The translations under genes and the position numbers were made by a program. From an uncultured Flavobacteriales bacterium (GTDB lineage Bacteria; Bacteroidota; Bacteroidia; Flavobacteriales_E; Vicingaceae), in the NCBI GenBank assembly GCA_913056345.1, contig CAJXMH010000002.1, positions 117,273 to 181,272 of the forward strand: a stretch of 64,000 nt of DNA, read 5' to 3'. The notes beneath the pieces were generated by a model. It saw only the letters and a list, made by a program, of their open reading frames with translations. It did no database searches and was not told the DNA's origin. Shown in pieces: positions 51,757 through 61,336 of this stretch (the first letter of the stretch is position 1; each line of letters opens with the position of its first letter).

Positions 51757-52635
51757 TTAAATATTCATTGGTACTTCCATTAGTAGTAATCTACTGCCAC
51801 TAGTGGTTTTAAAATTAACGTGGTCGGTATCCCATAATCCTATTCCATCGCGCAATTCGAGGGAGTGATCTTCCACGATTACATCTCCTTCGAGCACAAA
51901 CACATATAAACCATTGTCTTTGGATTTCAGTTCATAATTAAGCTCTTTAGGCTCATTAAACTCTCCTAAATGAAACCAAGCATTTTGGTTTATCCATACT
52001 CCTTGATCATCGGCATGAGGTGATAAAATCTGGTAAAACTCATTCGCTTGTTTGATTTCTGACAAAGAGATTTGGTCGTAGCGAGGTTCAACATTTTTTT
52101 GCTTGGGAAAAAGCCATATTTGTAAAAACTTAACCTCTTGGTCAGGATTGCGGTTGTATTCTGAATGTTGAATACCTGTCCCCGCGCTCATCACTTGCAC
52201 ATCGCCTTCTTTGATCACGGCTTTATTTCCCATGCTGTCTTGATGCTCTAAGTCACCGGATAAAGGAATGGAAATGATTTCCATATTATCGTGAGGATGG
52301 GTACCAAAGCCTCTGCCTGCCGCAACACGGTCGTCGTTTAAAACGCGTAAAACGCCAAAGTGCATGCGCTCCGGATTGTGGTAATTGGCAAAACTAAAAG
52401 TGTGGTGCGTGTCTAGCCAACCGTGGTTAGCATGTCCTCTTGTATTCGCTTTGTGTATTACAGTATTCATACTTTTTTCCTCCTTATTTGGTAAATGATT
52501 GAAACCAACTTGATTGATTAACTGGTCATAGGTTGAAATTGACTCTGCGTCTTCTTTTGAGGCCAATAAACTAGGCGCTAAACTTGTAGCTAAACTTCCT
52601 AAAAGCCCCTTTTTTAAAAACTCTTTTCGTTTCAT
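51757..52635 (-). CDS. Pirin family protein with N-terminal exported-type extension
   Basis: 292 residues. The pirin body has 'GFGTHPHDNMEIISIPLSGDLEHQDSMG' with H-x-H and E, and 'VMSAGTGIQHSEYN', the metal-binding His/Glu set. Residues 1-55 are an extra stretch opening 'KRKEFLKKGLLGSLATSLAPSLLAS', which looks like a Tat-type signal without a twin arginine. An internal ATG at residue 56 (52470) starts the ordinary pirin and has AAGGAGGAAAAAAG just before it. Pirins are cupin metalloproteins, some with quercetinase activity. Both starts are plausible. Confidence 0.9.
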   Translation of the reverse strand: MKRKEFLKKGLLGSLATSLAPSLLASKEDAESISTYDQLINQVGFNHLPNKEEKSMNTVIHKANTRGHANHGWLDTHHTFSFANYHNPERMHFGVLRVLNDDRVAAGRGFGTHPHDNMEIISIPLSGDLEHQDSMGNKAVIKEGDVQVMSAGTGIQHSEYNRNPDQEVKFLQIWLFPKQKNVEPRYDQISLSEIKQANEFYQILSPHADDQGVWINQNAWFHLGEFNEPKELNYELKSKDNGLYVFVLEGDVIVEDHSLELRDGIGLWDTDHVNFKTTSGSRLLLMEVPMNI

Positions 52636-52715
52636 CTCTCCTAATTTTTTACAAAGGTGAGAACAAGTCTTTTTTTAAACCCTATTAAAAACAGACAAGT
52701 ATTTATGAAAATGCG

Positions 52716-53585
52716 CTATTGCGTCTGTTGCTTGAATTGAGAAGGTGTTTGATTGGTACATTTCTTGAAGAAAGCACTAAAATTGCTCAACTCATCAAAG
52801 CCTAAGTCGAAGGCAATTTCTTTCAAACTCAGATTAGAAAAATAAATTAGGCGTTTAGCAGCTACTATAATGCGGTTTTGAATGTGCTCTTTCACTGTTT
52901 TGCCACTTAGCTCCTTTACAATTCTGTTCAAATGGTCAACATTCAAATGCATAGCCTCGGCGTATTCTTTGCTTTTATGCCATTGTCGGTGATGGTCTTC
53001 AACTAAAGACTTAAACCTCCTTAATGTGTTGCTTTTTTTATGATTTTCCTGCTTTGAGAAGTTTTCAAGTTCGCAATTCTGGCGGCAAGCAATCAACATT
53101 AGCTTAAGCAAGGCACCGATCGATTCAAAACGGAATACTTCTTTAGAATGAAAAAGCCTGAAAATTTCTTCTGCTCGATGTTTTAAGCGTGTAAATTGCT
53201 CTTTACTTAGCAGAAGAGGAGGGCTAGCACCGCATTCGCGGAACAAATTTAGGTCCTTGATAAAATCAACCGGAATGTGATTTTGCAATATAAAATCGAC
53301 TGAAAAAACAATTGAATAGCCGATTGATGCTTCCTTTTCAATCAACTGATGGACTTGTCCCGGAGCAATGAAGTAGACTTCTTGGCCATTCAATGGGTAG
53401 GTTTGAAAATCTATTTTATGTTCACCGCTAGCCTTTTCTACTAACAGCATGGTGTAGAAATCATGTCTGTGAGGGTCGTCTGTTTGACCATTGTGTTTGG
53501 CGTGGATTTCTTCCATTTTAGATATACCAAAACTGAGCTCGGCATCTTGCCGATTAACCGTTTCGTAAGTTTTTACTTTCTGCAA
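52716..53585 (-). CDS. AraC family transcriptional regulator
   Basis: 289 residues. The N-terminal half is a cupin-like sensor ('HRHDFYTMLLVEKASGEHKIDFQTYPLNGQEVYFIAPGQVHQL'). The C-terminal 100 residues hold the two helix-turn-helix motifs: 'YAEAMHLNVDHLNRIVKELSG' and 'SLKEIAFDLGFDELSNFSAFFKKCTNQTPSQFKQ', the classic AraC signature. It is 80 bp upstream of the pirin gene in the same direction, so it most likely controls pirin and nitroreductase. No operator sites can be identified by eye. Confidence 0.94.
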   Translation of the reverse strand: MQKVKTYETVNRQDAELSFGISKMEEIHAKHNGQTDDPHRHDFYTMLLVEKASGEHKIDFQTYPLNGQEVYFIAPGQVHQLIEKEASIGYSIVFSVDFILQNHIPVDFIKDLNLFRECGASPPLLLSKEQFTRLKHRAEEIFRLFHSKEVFRFESIGALLKLMLIACRQNCELENFSKQENHKKSNTLRRFKSLVEDHHRQWHKSKEYAEAMHLNVDHLNRIVKELSGKTVKEHIQNRIIVAAKRLIYFSNLSLKEIAFDLGFDELSNFSAFFKKCTNQTPSQFKQQTQ

Positions 53586-53606
53586 AGGGGTAAATTTAAA
53601 AGCCTG

Positions 53607-53756
53607 TTATTTAGAAAAGAGCTTGACAAGCCAAAGGATCAAGTATAATCCAAGACCGGTGCCAAAAAAGAGCAAGGCAATAACAAAGGCAATTCGAATA
53701 AAAGTAACGTCCCAACCTAGCTTTTGGCTGAGCCATGCAGAAACTCCAAGTATCAT
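53607..53756 (-). CDS. PspC domain protein (49 residues)
   Basis: Translated from ATG 53756 to TAA 53607, giving MILGVSAWLSQKLGWDVTFI followed by RIAFVIALLFFGTGLGLYLI and LWLVKLFSK. The 'GVSAWLSQKLGWDVTFIRIAFV' opening with the hydrophobic helix and 'GTGLGLYLILWLVK' is a PspC domain, here almost nothing else. PspC proteins are membrane partners in envelope-stress responses; this one is too short to do more than anchor. It ends 21 bp before the AraC gene start. Confidence 0.85.
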   Translation of the reverse strand: MILGVSAWLSQKLGWDVTFIRIAFVIALLFFGTGLGLYLILWLVKLFSK

Positions 53757-54030
53757 TTGATTCAGTTTTGTTTGTTCAAAGATAGAATTTGCAGCTGAAC
53801 TAAGCTATTAAGTTGTAAGTGGGCTTTTCTTTAAGGGAGAGCCTATCTAAGCTAAAACTAAACATGAATTAGAATAGGAGCGGCGATTAGGGGCAAAGGT
53901 TGAGATACTGCTGTTTAGAAATGCCGAATCTGATAAAACCAAAGTTGGATTTTTGCCCTCTGTCTATAATTAGCCCAAATGAGATCGGGCTTTCTTTAAA
54001 ATTCAGCACTAAAAAAATCAAAAGGTGATT

Positions 54031-54381
54031 TTATTCTTCAAGCTTATTTTTAAGCAGCTTAAAGGGCTTACGATACTCTCCATTCATGAAGCGAAGTTTT
54101 CCGTTTTCCAACTTTGCTTTTTTTCCTAAACGCACATTCTTTCCTTGAGAAATGAACTCAATACTTTTTCCCTCAATTTTTGCTTTTCCTTTGTAATATG
54201 TGGAGGCGGCCATGCCAGTAGAGGCAAAAGTGAAGCTGCTGTCTGCAAAGATTTGTAGAACCAATTTTCCCGTTGGTGAGTCTTGCTCTGCTTCTAGCAG
54301 CCGTAGCTTATCAGAATGCTCTGATTTTGGACTACAAGAAAAGAAAAGTAAAAAAGCAAAGAGGGTCAAAATTCTTTTCAT
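54031..54381 (-). CDS. Small lipoprotein of unknown function
   Basis: 116 residues. A lipobox 'LLFFSC' puts the lipidated Cys at residue 16. The mature part has 'SFTFASTGMAASTYYKGKAKIEGKSIEFISQGKN', a short beta-rich stretch that may belong to the lipocalin-like or DUF-type small lipoproteins, and a Lys-rich end. I do not recognise a family. It stands alone; the 137-bp gap upstream has no clear promoter. Confidence 0.82.
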   Translation of the reverse strand: MKRILTLFAFLLFFSCSPKSEHSDKLRLLEAEQDSPTGKLVLQIFADSSFTFASTGMAASTYYKGKAKIEGKSIEFISQGKNVRLGKKAKLENGKLRFMNGEYRKPFKLLKNKLEE

Positions 54382-54518
54382 ACTCTAGCTAAACAGTGAT
54401 AAAGTTAGTTAGTTTAAAAACGACACCCTGAGCAGTTTTATCGATGCGTTACGGTAGCTTTTGTCTTGTGAGATCAATTAAGCCCCCAATTATTCAGCTC
54501 AGTATTGAATTTGATTTA

Positions 54519-57500
54519 CTAAGTTATTCTAACACCGATTACACAGACGTCATCCAACTGTTCTAGCTCTCCTTTCCAATTTTTGAATTCCGCTTTTAAA
54601 AAATCATGTTGTTGAGTGATTTCACTTTTGGATAAGTCGACTAAAGTTCTTTTGAATCTTCCGCTTTTATATTTCTTTCCCTTTTCTCCACCAAACTGGT
54701 CGGGGTAACCATCTGAAAAAATGTAGATTGTATCGCCGGTTTGCAATTGCAATTGATGATTGGTAAATGGCATGGCTAATTCGAATTGACCAATTGGCTG
54801 TTTATCTCCTTTGATCTCTTCCATAACTTCACTGTCTTTTCTAACGATCCATATTGGATTATTAGCTCCTGCCCATTGCAATTGATTGGTTTTCGTATTC
54901 AGGGCACAAAGTGAAATGTCCATGCCGTCTCTTACTTCAGTTTCAGACTTTTCAAATTCTTTAAGCACTAATTCCCTTGTCTTATCTAGAATTTTAGCAG
55001 GTTTGTGCAAGCCAAATTCCCTAACCGCTCTATTTAAGCCATTCACGCAAATTACTGATACCATGGCTCCTGGAACTCCATGACCAGTGCAGTCTGCTGC
55101 AGCAAATAAAACTATTTTTTCGGTGTCCGAAGATCCTTCATTGGTAATCGACTCCATCCAATAAAAATCACCCGCTACCACATCTTTAGGCAGGTAAAAA
55201 ATAAAACTGTCAGCTAAGTGCTCTTTAACTAATTTATCGGGAGGTAGAATCGCAGTTTGGATCCGTTTAGCGTATTCAATGGAGTCAGTTATTTCCCTAT
55301 GTGCTACTTCTATTTCATTTTTCTGCTGTCTAATCTCTTGGGTGGCATTATTTACCTTTGATTCCAGCACCCTTTGTTTCTGTTTTAGGTTTGCTGTTCG
55401 CCAAAGCACGAAACTAAAAACCAAGAATATGGCAGAGATACCATAAAGCGTCCTTGCCCACCAACTATGCCACCAGGGCGTTAAGATGGTAAAAGGGTAG
55501 GCAAGAGCCTCGCTCCACTCTCCACTTTCTCCAATAGCCCTAACTTTAAAGGAGTAGTCTCCGTAAGGAATATTTCGGTAATCGGCCTTAAGTTCTTTAG
55601 AAGGGATACTCCAATCGCTGTTAAAGCCTTCTACAAGATAGCTGTATTTTATCTTATGAGGAGCGTTCCAATCTGTAGCTGAAAAATGGAAGGTGAGGTG
55701 ATTTTTGTCGTAGGGTACTACTAATTCTAAAGGATAATTCTGAAAAGGAGCTTTACTCTTGTAGCTTACATCGCTCAATAGGCTATCTGAATTGTTGGTG
55801 TAGTCAACAAACTGCTCGTTGATATCAATTTGGTTAAGTGTGATTTTTGGTGTTTTTTGTGCGATTTGATGTTTGTTCAGATCGAGCTTGGTTAAACTTT
55901 TACCGCTTCCCCACCAAAGCTGATCCTTATTATCCAAACAAGCACTATTTAAGAAGAAGTCAGTGCCTTTTATCCCGTCCATTTTGGAGAAGTTCACTGC
56001 CTTCAATAAACTAAATTCTTCCTTTAAACTTAACTCATGCTCACCCTCTAAACTAATTCTACCAGCTTGTGAGTCATTTAATAAGCTTGTAATTCCATTT
56101 TCAGTGCTTAACCAGATTATCCCATTATTGTCTTCAGTAATAGACCAAACATAATTGTTGCTCAAGCCTTCTTTTTCAGAGAAATGAAGCAAAACTGCCT
56201 TAGTGGTATCTTGATACTTTTGAATATCCTTCTGGCTGCTTAGATCAGTGATCGAGTCATTACCTTTATAAATAGTCAAACCACCTCCATATGTACCAAA
56301 CCACAGATTACCATTACCATCCTCATGCATGGATATGATTGAATTGCTGCTGAAGCCTTCTTTCTCAGTATAGTATATAAAGTGATTTCCATCATACTTG
56401 TTAACTCCACCACCGTTTGTTCCAAACCACATATTCCCATTCTTATCTTCGAGAATCGACATTACCGTGTTGTTGCTTAAACCCTCCCTTTCAGTAAATT
56501 GAATAAAAGATTTTCCGTCGTATTTATTCACTCCACCACCGTCGGTGCCAATCCAAATATTTCCGCTCTTGTCCTCTTTAATTGACATAATGGTATTATT
56601 ACTTAGACCTGTTTCTTCGTTGAAAACCATTATGCTTTCACCATCATAACGATTTAGTCCACCATCATAAGTGCCAAACCAAAGTATGCCCTTTTTATCT
56701 TCCAAAATGCAGGTGACTGTGTTGCTGCTAAGGCCTGTTTCTTGAGTTAAATGGCTAAAGGTGCTATCCTTGTAGCAAATCACTCCGTTGCCATCTGTAC
56801 CTAACCAAATACTGCCCTTTTGATCTTCTGTGATCGACATTATAATGTCGCTTCCTTGCCCTTCTTTGAAAGTAAAATGAGCAAATGAATGGTCGTTGAT
56901 CTTGCTCAAACCGCCGCCGTCCGTACCTAACCAAATACTACCACTCTCATCTTTTATCATTGAAAGAATAAAGTCGTTACTTAAGCCTTCTTTTTTGGTG
57001 TAATGAATGAAAAACTGTGAAGCTTTTTTAAGGTGTTGATCACGCTCCATCGAATCTTCTAGCTTATGATTGCAGGTGTTCTTACTGCAGTTATTATCTA
57101 ATTTTGCTTCGTATTTAAACACTCCACCTCCGTAGGTTCCAAACCAAAGGTTTCCCTCTTCATCAATGGTCGAGCTAGCAATGTAATTGCTACGCAAACC
57201 AATCTCCTCAGTGTAATGAGTAAATGACTTACCATTAAATTTATTCAGACCACCACCGTAGGTTCCGAACCATAGATTTCCCCCATGATCTTCTATAATC
57301 GTCATTACTGTATTATTGCTTAAGCCATCTTTTTCCATGTAGTGAGTAAAAGACTTCCCATCGAACTTATTCACTCCACCGCCATCGGTGCCAATCCAGA
57401 GTACTTGATTCTGATCTTCCTGTATTGACATAACATAGTTACTGCTCAATCCTTCTTTTTCAGTGAAGTGTGTAAAGGATTTACCATCATACTTACTCAA

Positions 57501-58403
57501 TCCCATAGTAGTTCCGAACCATAAGTTACCTTTACGATCCTCAAGCATTGACCAAACATAATTACTGCTTAAGCCTTGTTCCTCCTTAAAGTGTGTAAAC
57601 GTTTTTCCATCGTATTTGCTTACACCCGCTCCATGGGTTCCAAACCAAAGATTGCCCTCGGAATCCTCTAGCATTGAATAGACAGAATTGCCACTTAAGC
57701 CAGATTCTTCATTAAAATGTTTAAATGATGATCCATTGTAAAGACTAGCTCCCCCAAGGGTACCGATCCATATGTTACCGTTTCTATCCAATAAAAGCGA
57801 CTTTACATAGGAAGACTCCATACCCTGATCAACATCAAGGTATTGCAGGTCTGTAATGGCCGCATCTTTAAAACGAGGAGGTAGAGCTTTAGTAGCATTT
57901 GGCTGGAAGGTTTGCGCTTCTTTACCTTTTGCAGGAATTTTGATTCCTGTTCTGATGCTATCGCCAATAGAGTTTACCAAATAGTGCGAAGTATCAGTCT
58001 CTTTGATGTTTTTTAGGGTTATTACTGTCAAGGAATCTTGCTTTACAGTAATCCTCTGAAGTGATTTTGTAATATGATGCACATTGGGGTGTGCTTTTAC
58101 ACTTTTCAGTTTCGTTTGATCAAGACTAAACTTTTTTATTTTCGGCAAACTATCAAGTTTAACAACCTTCCCTTTAGCAGGAATCAGAACACCTGTTTTC
58201 AAGGTGTCTCCTAACGAATTAATCAAAGCTTCTACAGTATCTCCTGTGAAGTGATTTACCGTATACCCCTCTCCCTCTTTCAATTCTATTTGATTCGGCT
58301 GCTCAAAAAGGCTAGAGGGTAGATCTTTAACCTTGCTTTTATCATTACAAGCAGAAAGGAGTGGGATTGTGAGAAAGCAAAGAAATTTATTTTTAATGGT
58401 CAT
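54519..58403 (-). CDS. Lipoprotein two-component-propeller sensor with SpoIIE/PP2C output
   Basis: 1294 residues. 'PLLSAC' makes Cys-19 a lipobox. Residues about 62-79 and 144-161 repeat the block N-S-(L/I)-G-D...I-P-A-K-G-K. From about residue 200 there are fourteen Reg_prop blades with 'W(F/I/L)GT.GGG' (seven plus seven), then a Y_Y_Y domain (about 890-985), one transmembrane helix ('YGISAIFLVFSFVLW'), a coiled coil and a C-terminal SpoIIE phosphatase with 'AADCTGHGVPGA', 'FSDGYPDQFGG' and 'LDDVCVIGVR'. So a periplasmic propeller probably controls a cytoplasmic PP2C phosphatase. No kinase domain is present. The target may be an anti-sigma antagonist, but none is seen nearby. Confidence 0.92.
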   Translation of the reverse strand: MTIKNKFLCFLTIPLLSACNDKSKVKDLPSSLFEQPNQIELKEGEGYTVNHFTGDTVEALINSLGDTLKTGVLIPAKGKVVKLDSLPKIKKFSLDQTKLKSVKAHPNVHHITKSLQRITVKQDSLTVITLKNIKETDTSHYLVNSIGDSIRTGIKIPAKGKEAQTFQPNATKALPPRFKDAAITDLQYLDVDQGMESSYVKSLLLDRNGNIWIGTLGGASLYNGSSFKHFNEESGLSGNSVYSMLEDSEGNLWFGTHGAGVSKYDGKTFTHFKEEQGLSSNYVWSMLEDRKGNLWFGTTMGLSKYDGKSFTHFTEKEGLSSNYVMSIQEDQNQVLWIGTDGGGVNKFDGKSFTHYMEKDGLSNNTVMTIIEDHGGNLWFGTYGGGLNKFNGKSFTHYTEEIGLRSNYIASSTIDEEGNLWFGTYGGGVFKYEAKLDNNCSKNTCNHKLEDSMERDQHLKKASQFFIHYTKKEGLSNDFILSMIKDESGSIWLGTDGGGLSKINDHSFAHFTFKEGQGSDIIMSITEDQKGSIWLGTDGNGVICYKDSTFSHLTQETGLSSNTVTCILEDKKGILWFGTYDGGLNRYDGESIMVFNEETGLSNNTIMSIKEDKSGNIWIGTDGGGVNKYDGKSFIQFTEREGLSNNTVMSILEDKNGNMWFGTNGGGVNKYDGNHFIYYTEKEGFSSNSIISMHEDGNGNLWFGTYGGGLTIYKGNDSITDLSSQKDIQKYQDTTKAVLLHFSEKEGLSNNYVWSITEDNNGIIWLSTENGITSLLNDSQAGRISLEGEHELSLKEEFSLLKAVNFSKMDGIKGTDFFLNSACLDNKDQLWWGSGKSLTKLDLNKHQIAQKTPKITLNQIDINEQFVDYTNNSDSLLSDVSYKSKAPFQNYPLELVVPYDKNHLTFHFSATDWNAPHKIKYSYLVEGFNSDWSIPSKELKADYRNIPYGDYSFKVRAIGESGEWSEALAYPFTILTPWWHSWWARTLYGISAIFLVFSFVLWRTANLKQKQRVLESKVNNATQEIRQQKNEIEVAHREITDSIEYAKRIQTAILPPDKLVKEHLADSFIFYLPKDVVAGDFYWMESITNEGSSDTEKIVLFAAADCTGHGVPGAMVSVICVNGLNRAVREFGLHKPAKILDKTRELVLKEFEKSETEVRDGMDISLCALNTKTNQLQWAGANNPIWIVRKDSEVMEEIKGDKQPIGQFELAMPFTNHQLQLQTGDTIYIFSDGYPDQFGGEKGKKYKSGRFKRTLVDLSKSEITQQHDFLKAEFKNWKGELEQLDDVCVIGVRIT

Positions 58404-58722
58404 TTCTTTAAATTGATCTTACTACCAATTTTCCAATATTTGAGGTTTAATTGCTGTTGTTTAGTCTTTATAATTTACCTGTCTCGCTTGAAGAAGGTGG
58501 CTTTACTTTAATGGCACCAAAGCTATCCGCAAGATAAAAAAAATGCATTGAAATGAAAGAGCTTAAAAATCAATTGATTATTGGCTGATCAGATGAAGTT
58601 TATTTGCTTGGTTTACCGATAATATGATTTCTTAATGGTAACCCATTACCAATTTTAGCCAATCAGCATCAGGCAAGTCAACCCTTAGGCTTAATTTTAC
58701 AAGCATCAAATTCCCCCTACCC
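58404..58722. other. 318-bp divergent gap between the sensor-phosphatase and peptidase genes
   Basis: Holds both promoters in principle. TAATTTTA (58692-58699) is one base off a -7 box for the peptidase; I see no convincing -33 element, hairpin or small ORF. Confidence 0.5.
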
Positions 58723-60108
58723 ATGAAGTATTTATTTGCCCTATTTCTGAGCCTTAGTTTTCTTTCAAGCCCAAAGGCTCAGCAAACAGATTCGCTGCAA
58801 ATTCGAAAGATCTTTGACATGGCTTTAACCGAAGGTCATGCCTATGAGAATTTGCGATCGCTTTGCAAAGATGTGGGCGCAAGATTGAGTGGCTCGCCAG
58901 AGGCTGAAAAGGCAGTACAGTGGGCTAAAGCGCTCTTGGAATCTTACGAATTTGACAGTGTTTGGCTGATGCCGGTAAAGGTTCCACATTGGGAGCGAGG
59001 GGATGTTGAACTAGCAGGGTTTGAGGGTGAACCCATGAGCATTAAAACCTTGGGTGGTTCAGTTTCTTCTAAGGGAAGAATAGAAGCAGAAGTAGTGGAA
59101 GTTCACAATTTTGAAGAGCTAGCAGCATTGGGCAAAGCAGCCATTGAAGGTAAGATCGTTTTTTTTAATCGGCCGATGGATAAAAAACTGATCAGCACCG
59201 GTGAAGCTTATGGCGGTTGCGTTAACCAACGTTGGGGAGGAGCTAGCAATGCTGCTCGGTATGGCGCAGTGGCTGTTTTTGTGCGTTCCATGAGTCACCA
59301 TAACGACAAGCATGCGCATACCGGTTCTATGGGTTATGAAGATGGGGTGAAGAAAATCCCCTCGGTAGCTTTGAGCATTCAGGATGCCAAGGCTCTCAGC
59401 GCTGCTTTAAAAGAAAAGCCAAACCTAAAAGCATACCTTGAGGTAAATCCCAAAAGCTTTCCAGATAAAGACTCTTACAACGTGATCGCTGAGATCAAAG
59501 GCAAAGTTGAGCCAGACAAGATCATCACCTTTGGGGGTCATTTAGATTCTTGGGATGTTGGCGAAGGTGCGCATGACGATGGGGCAGGAGTGGTCCATTC
59601 TATTGAAGCCTTACGTATCTTGAAAGAGATGAACTACCAGGCTCGCTATACTTTACGTTGTGTGTTGTTTATGAATGAAGAGAATGGCAACAAGGGTGGA
59701 AAGACCTACGCTGCTGTAGCGAAAGAAAAAGGTGAAACCCATGTAGCAGCTTTGGAAAGTGATGCCGGAGGATTTGTACCTCGAGGTTTTACTATGGATG
59801 GAAGTGCTAATCAAATTGCGCGCATGCAAACTTGGGAGCCACTCCTAGAACCTTACCGTTTACACATTTTTGAAAAGGGGTGGGGCGGTGTAGACATTGG
59901 TCCCTTGAAAGATCAAGGAGTGCCTTTGATCGGCTTGCGGACTGATGATCAGCGTTATTTTGACCACCACCACTCAGATTCAGATGTGTTTGAGAATGTG
60001 CATAAAAGAGAGCTAGAATTAGGTGCCGCATCTTTAAGTGCTATGGTTTACTTGGTAGATAAATATGGCTTAGGTGAAAGTTTAAAACCAATTCAGCCGA
60101 GAGATTGA
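58723..60108 (+). CDS. M28 family metallopeptidase (exported)
   Basis: 461 residues with a signal peptide ending SPKAQQ. The metal ligands are all visible: H273 in 'GGHLDSWDVG', D285 in 'GAHDDGAG', E319/E320 in 'MNEENGNKGG', D347 in 'ESDAGGF' and a His in 'FDHHHSDSD' near residue 425. A protease-associated insert spans about 120-230. The likely role is an outer-face aminopeptidase on short peptides. It is a single gene; its stop is directly next to that of the VF530 gene. Confidence 0.93.
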   Translation: MKYLFALFLSLSFLSSPKAQQTDSLQIRKIFDMALTEGHAYENLRSLCKDVGARLSGSPEAEKAVQWAKALLESYEFDSVWLMPVKVPHWERGDVELAGFEGEPMSIKTLGGSVSSKGRIEAEVVEVHNFEELAALGKAAIEGKIVFFNRPMDKKLISTGEAYGGCVNQRWGGASNAARYGAVAVFVRSMSHHNDKHAHTGSMGYEDGVKKIPSVALSIQDAKALSAALKEKPNLKAYLEVNPKSFPDKDSYNVIAEIKGKVEPDKIITFGGHLDSWDVGEGAHDDGAGVVHSIEALRILKEMNYQARYTLRCVLFMNEENGNKGGKTYAAVAKEKGETHVAALESDAGGFVPRGFTMDGSANQIARMQTWEPLLEPYRLHIFEKGWGGVDIGPLKDQGVPLIGLRTDDQRYFDHHHSDSDVFENVHKRELELGAASLSAMVYLVDKYGLGESLKPIQPRD

Positions 60109-60456
60109 TTATGCTTCATCGATCATTTCAAGGTAAAGAGCCTCTACTTCTTCTCTTGCCCATGGGGTTCTTCTTAAAAAGCGCAAACTCGACTTCATAG
60201 AAGGGTCGTATTTAAAGCAGCGAATGTTAACACGGCTAGCCATGTATTCCCAACCATAATGGTCAACCAAGCGTTCTAACAGTTCTGCCAGCTTAACTCC
60301 ATGAAGCGGATTGTTTAGCTGCTCTTGAGTAGCCTGTTTGCGTTTCTTTCTTTTCGGTTGCTCTGCATTAAGCTCTTCATTGGTTTTTGGCTTGAAGTCA
60401 GCTTTGGGCTTGGACTCTTCACTATTTTCTTCTCTTCTGCGGTATTTGATGGGCAT
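60109..60456 (-). CDS. VF530 family DNA-binding protein (DUF2132)
   Basis: 115 residues. The first 45 residues are basic and low-complexity, then '[65 protein letters not shown]' is the VF530 domain (N-P-L-H-G and R-x-x-P-W-A-R). The family is small, structurally known and binds DNA in some reports; the role is unclear. The 3' end touches the peptidase gene. Confidence 0.9.
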   Translation of the reverse strand: MPIKYRRREENSEESKPKADFKPKTNEELNAEQPKRKKRKQATQEQLNNPLHGVKLAELLERLVDHYGWEYMASRVNIRCFKYDPSMKSSLRFLRRTPWAREEVEALYLEMIDEA

Positions 60457-60573
60457 TATTTAAAACGCTTTTTTGAGCAGCCTTTTAAACAAAGGCTTTA
60501 TTTACAAGATAAATTTACGGAATATGCCCTAAGTAAGCGGTGCATAAACTGAAAAGGTATTTTGGAAACAAAT

Positions 60574-60607
60574 AAAAACGGTTCAAATTTACATTTGAAC
60601 CGTTTTT
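60574..60607 (-). terminator. Perfect hairpin terminator after the peroxiredoxin gene
   Basis: A 15-bp perfect stem (60574-60588 with 60593-60607), its core CGGTTCAAAT, with a TTAC loop and A5/T5 flanks on both sides, so it works for the minus-strand peroxiredoxin (stop at 60646). Confidence 0.9.
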
Positions 60608-60645
60608 ACTAAGGCCTTTTAGCAATATGCTCTTGTTGCTTATTA

Positions 60646-61311
60646 TTAAATGTTCTTTTTCGCCAAATACCAATCGACTTTTTCCAATGATTCATCATTC
60701 ATGCGATCATTTAATTCATCTAGAGTTTTTGGGGGTGGTACAATTACTTTGTCTCCTTTTTTCCAATCAAGAGGCATGGCTACCTGATGGGCATCAGAAG
60801 TTTGCAAGGCTTCTAAAGCCCGTAGAATTTCATCCATGTTTCTACCAACATTTAATGGGTAGTACATCACCAAACGGATCTTCTTTTTAGGGTCTATAAA
60901 AAATACAGCTCTAACTGCAGCAGTTTCGCTTTCATTTGGTTGTAGCATCCCATATAACTTTGAAACTTTCATGTCTAGGTCGGCTATAATGGGGAAGTCA
61001 AAATAAACTCCCGTATTCTCCTTTACATTTTGAACCCAACCCAAATGTGCGTGGATGCTGTCAATGCTTAATCCTAAAAGCTCCGTATTTAAAGCGTCAA
61101 ACTCACCTTTTCTTTCTGCAAATCCACTCATTTCTGTAGTACAAACAGGTGTAAAATCAGCTGGATGTGAAAACATTACTACCCATTTGTCTTTCGCAAA
61201 GTCTGAGAATTTAATTTGTCCTTTTGTGGTTACTGCCTCAAAGTCGGGAGCCTTGTCACCGATTCTTGGCATTGAAGTAAATTGCTTTTCTGTTTCATTT
61301 ATATCTTCCAT
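60646..61311 (-). CDS. 1-Cys peroxiredoxin (Prx6 class)
   Basis: 221 residues. 'MFSHPADFTPVCTTEMSGFAERKGEFDALN' has the peroxidatic Cys at residue 57 in T-P-V-C, with P50 and T54 as the active-site partners. No other Cys is in the protein, so it is a true 1-Cys enzyme that needs an outside thiol such as bacillithiol. The C-terminal extension 'PLDWKKGDKVIVPPPKTLDELNDRM' is the Prx6 tail. It has a good promoter and a perfect terminator, so it is a monocistronic unit. Confidence 0.96.
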   Translation of the reverse strand: MEDINETEKQFTSMPRIGDKAPDFEAVTTKGQIKFSDFAKDKWVVMFSHPADFTPVCTTEMSGFAERKGEFDALNTELLGLSIDSIHAHLGWVQNVKENTGVYFDFPIIADLDMKVSKLYGMLQPNESETAAVRAVFFIDPKKKIRLVMYYPLNVGRNMDEILRALEALQTSDAHQVAMPLDWKKGDKVIVPPPKTLDELNDRMNDESLEKVDWYLAKKNI

Positions 61312-61336
61312 ATCTTTTCGTATTTATTATTTGATT

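Noticed and set aside
53972..53991. AGCCC / GGGCT hairpin followed by TTCTTT
   Set aside because: Only a 5-bp stem with a 10-nt loop and on the plus strand, where no gene ends; not a convincing terminator.
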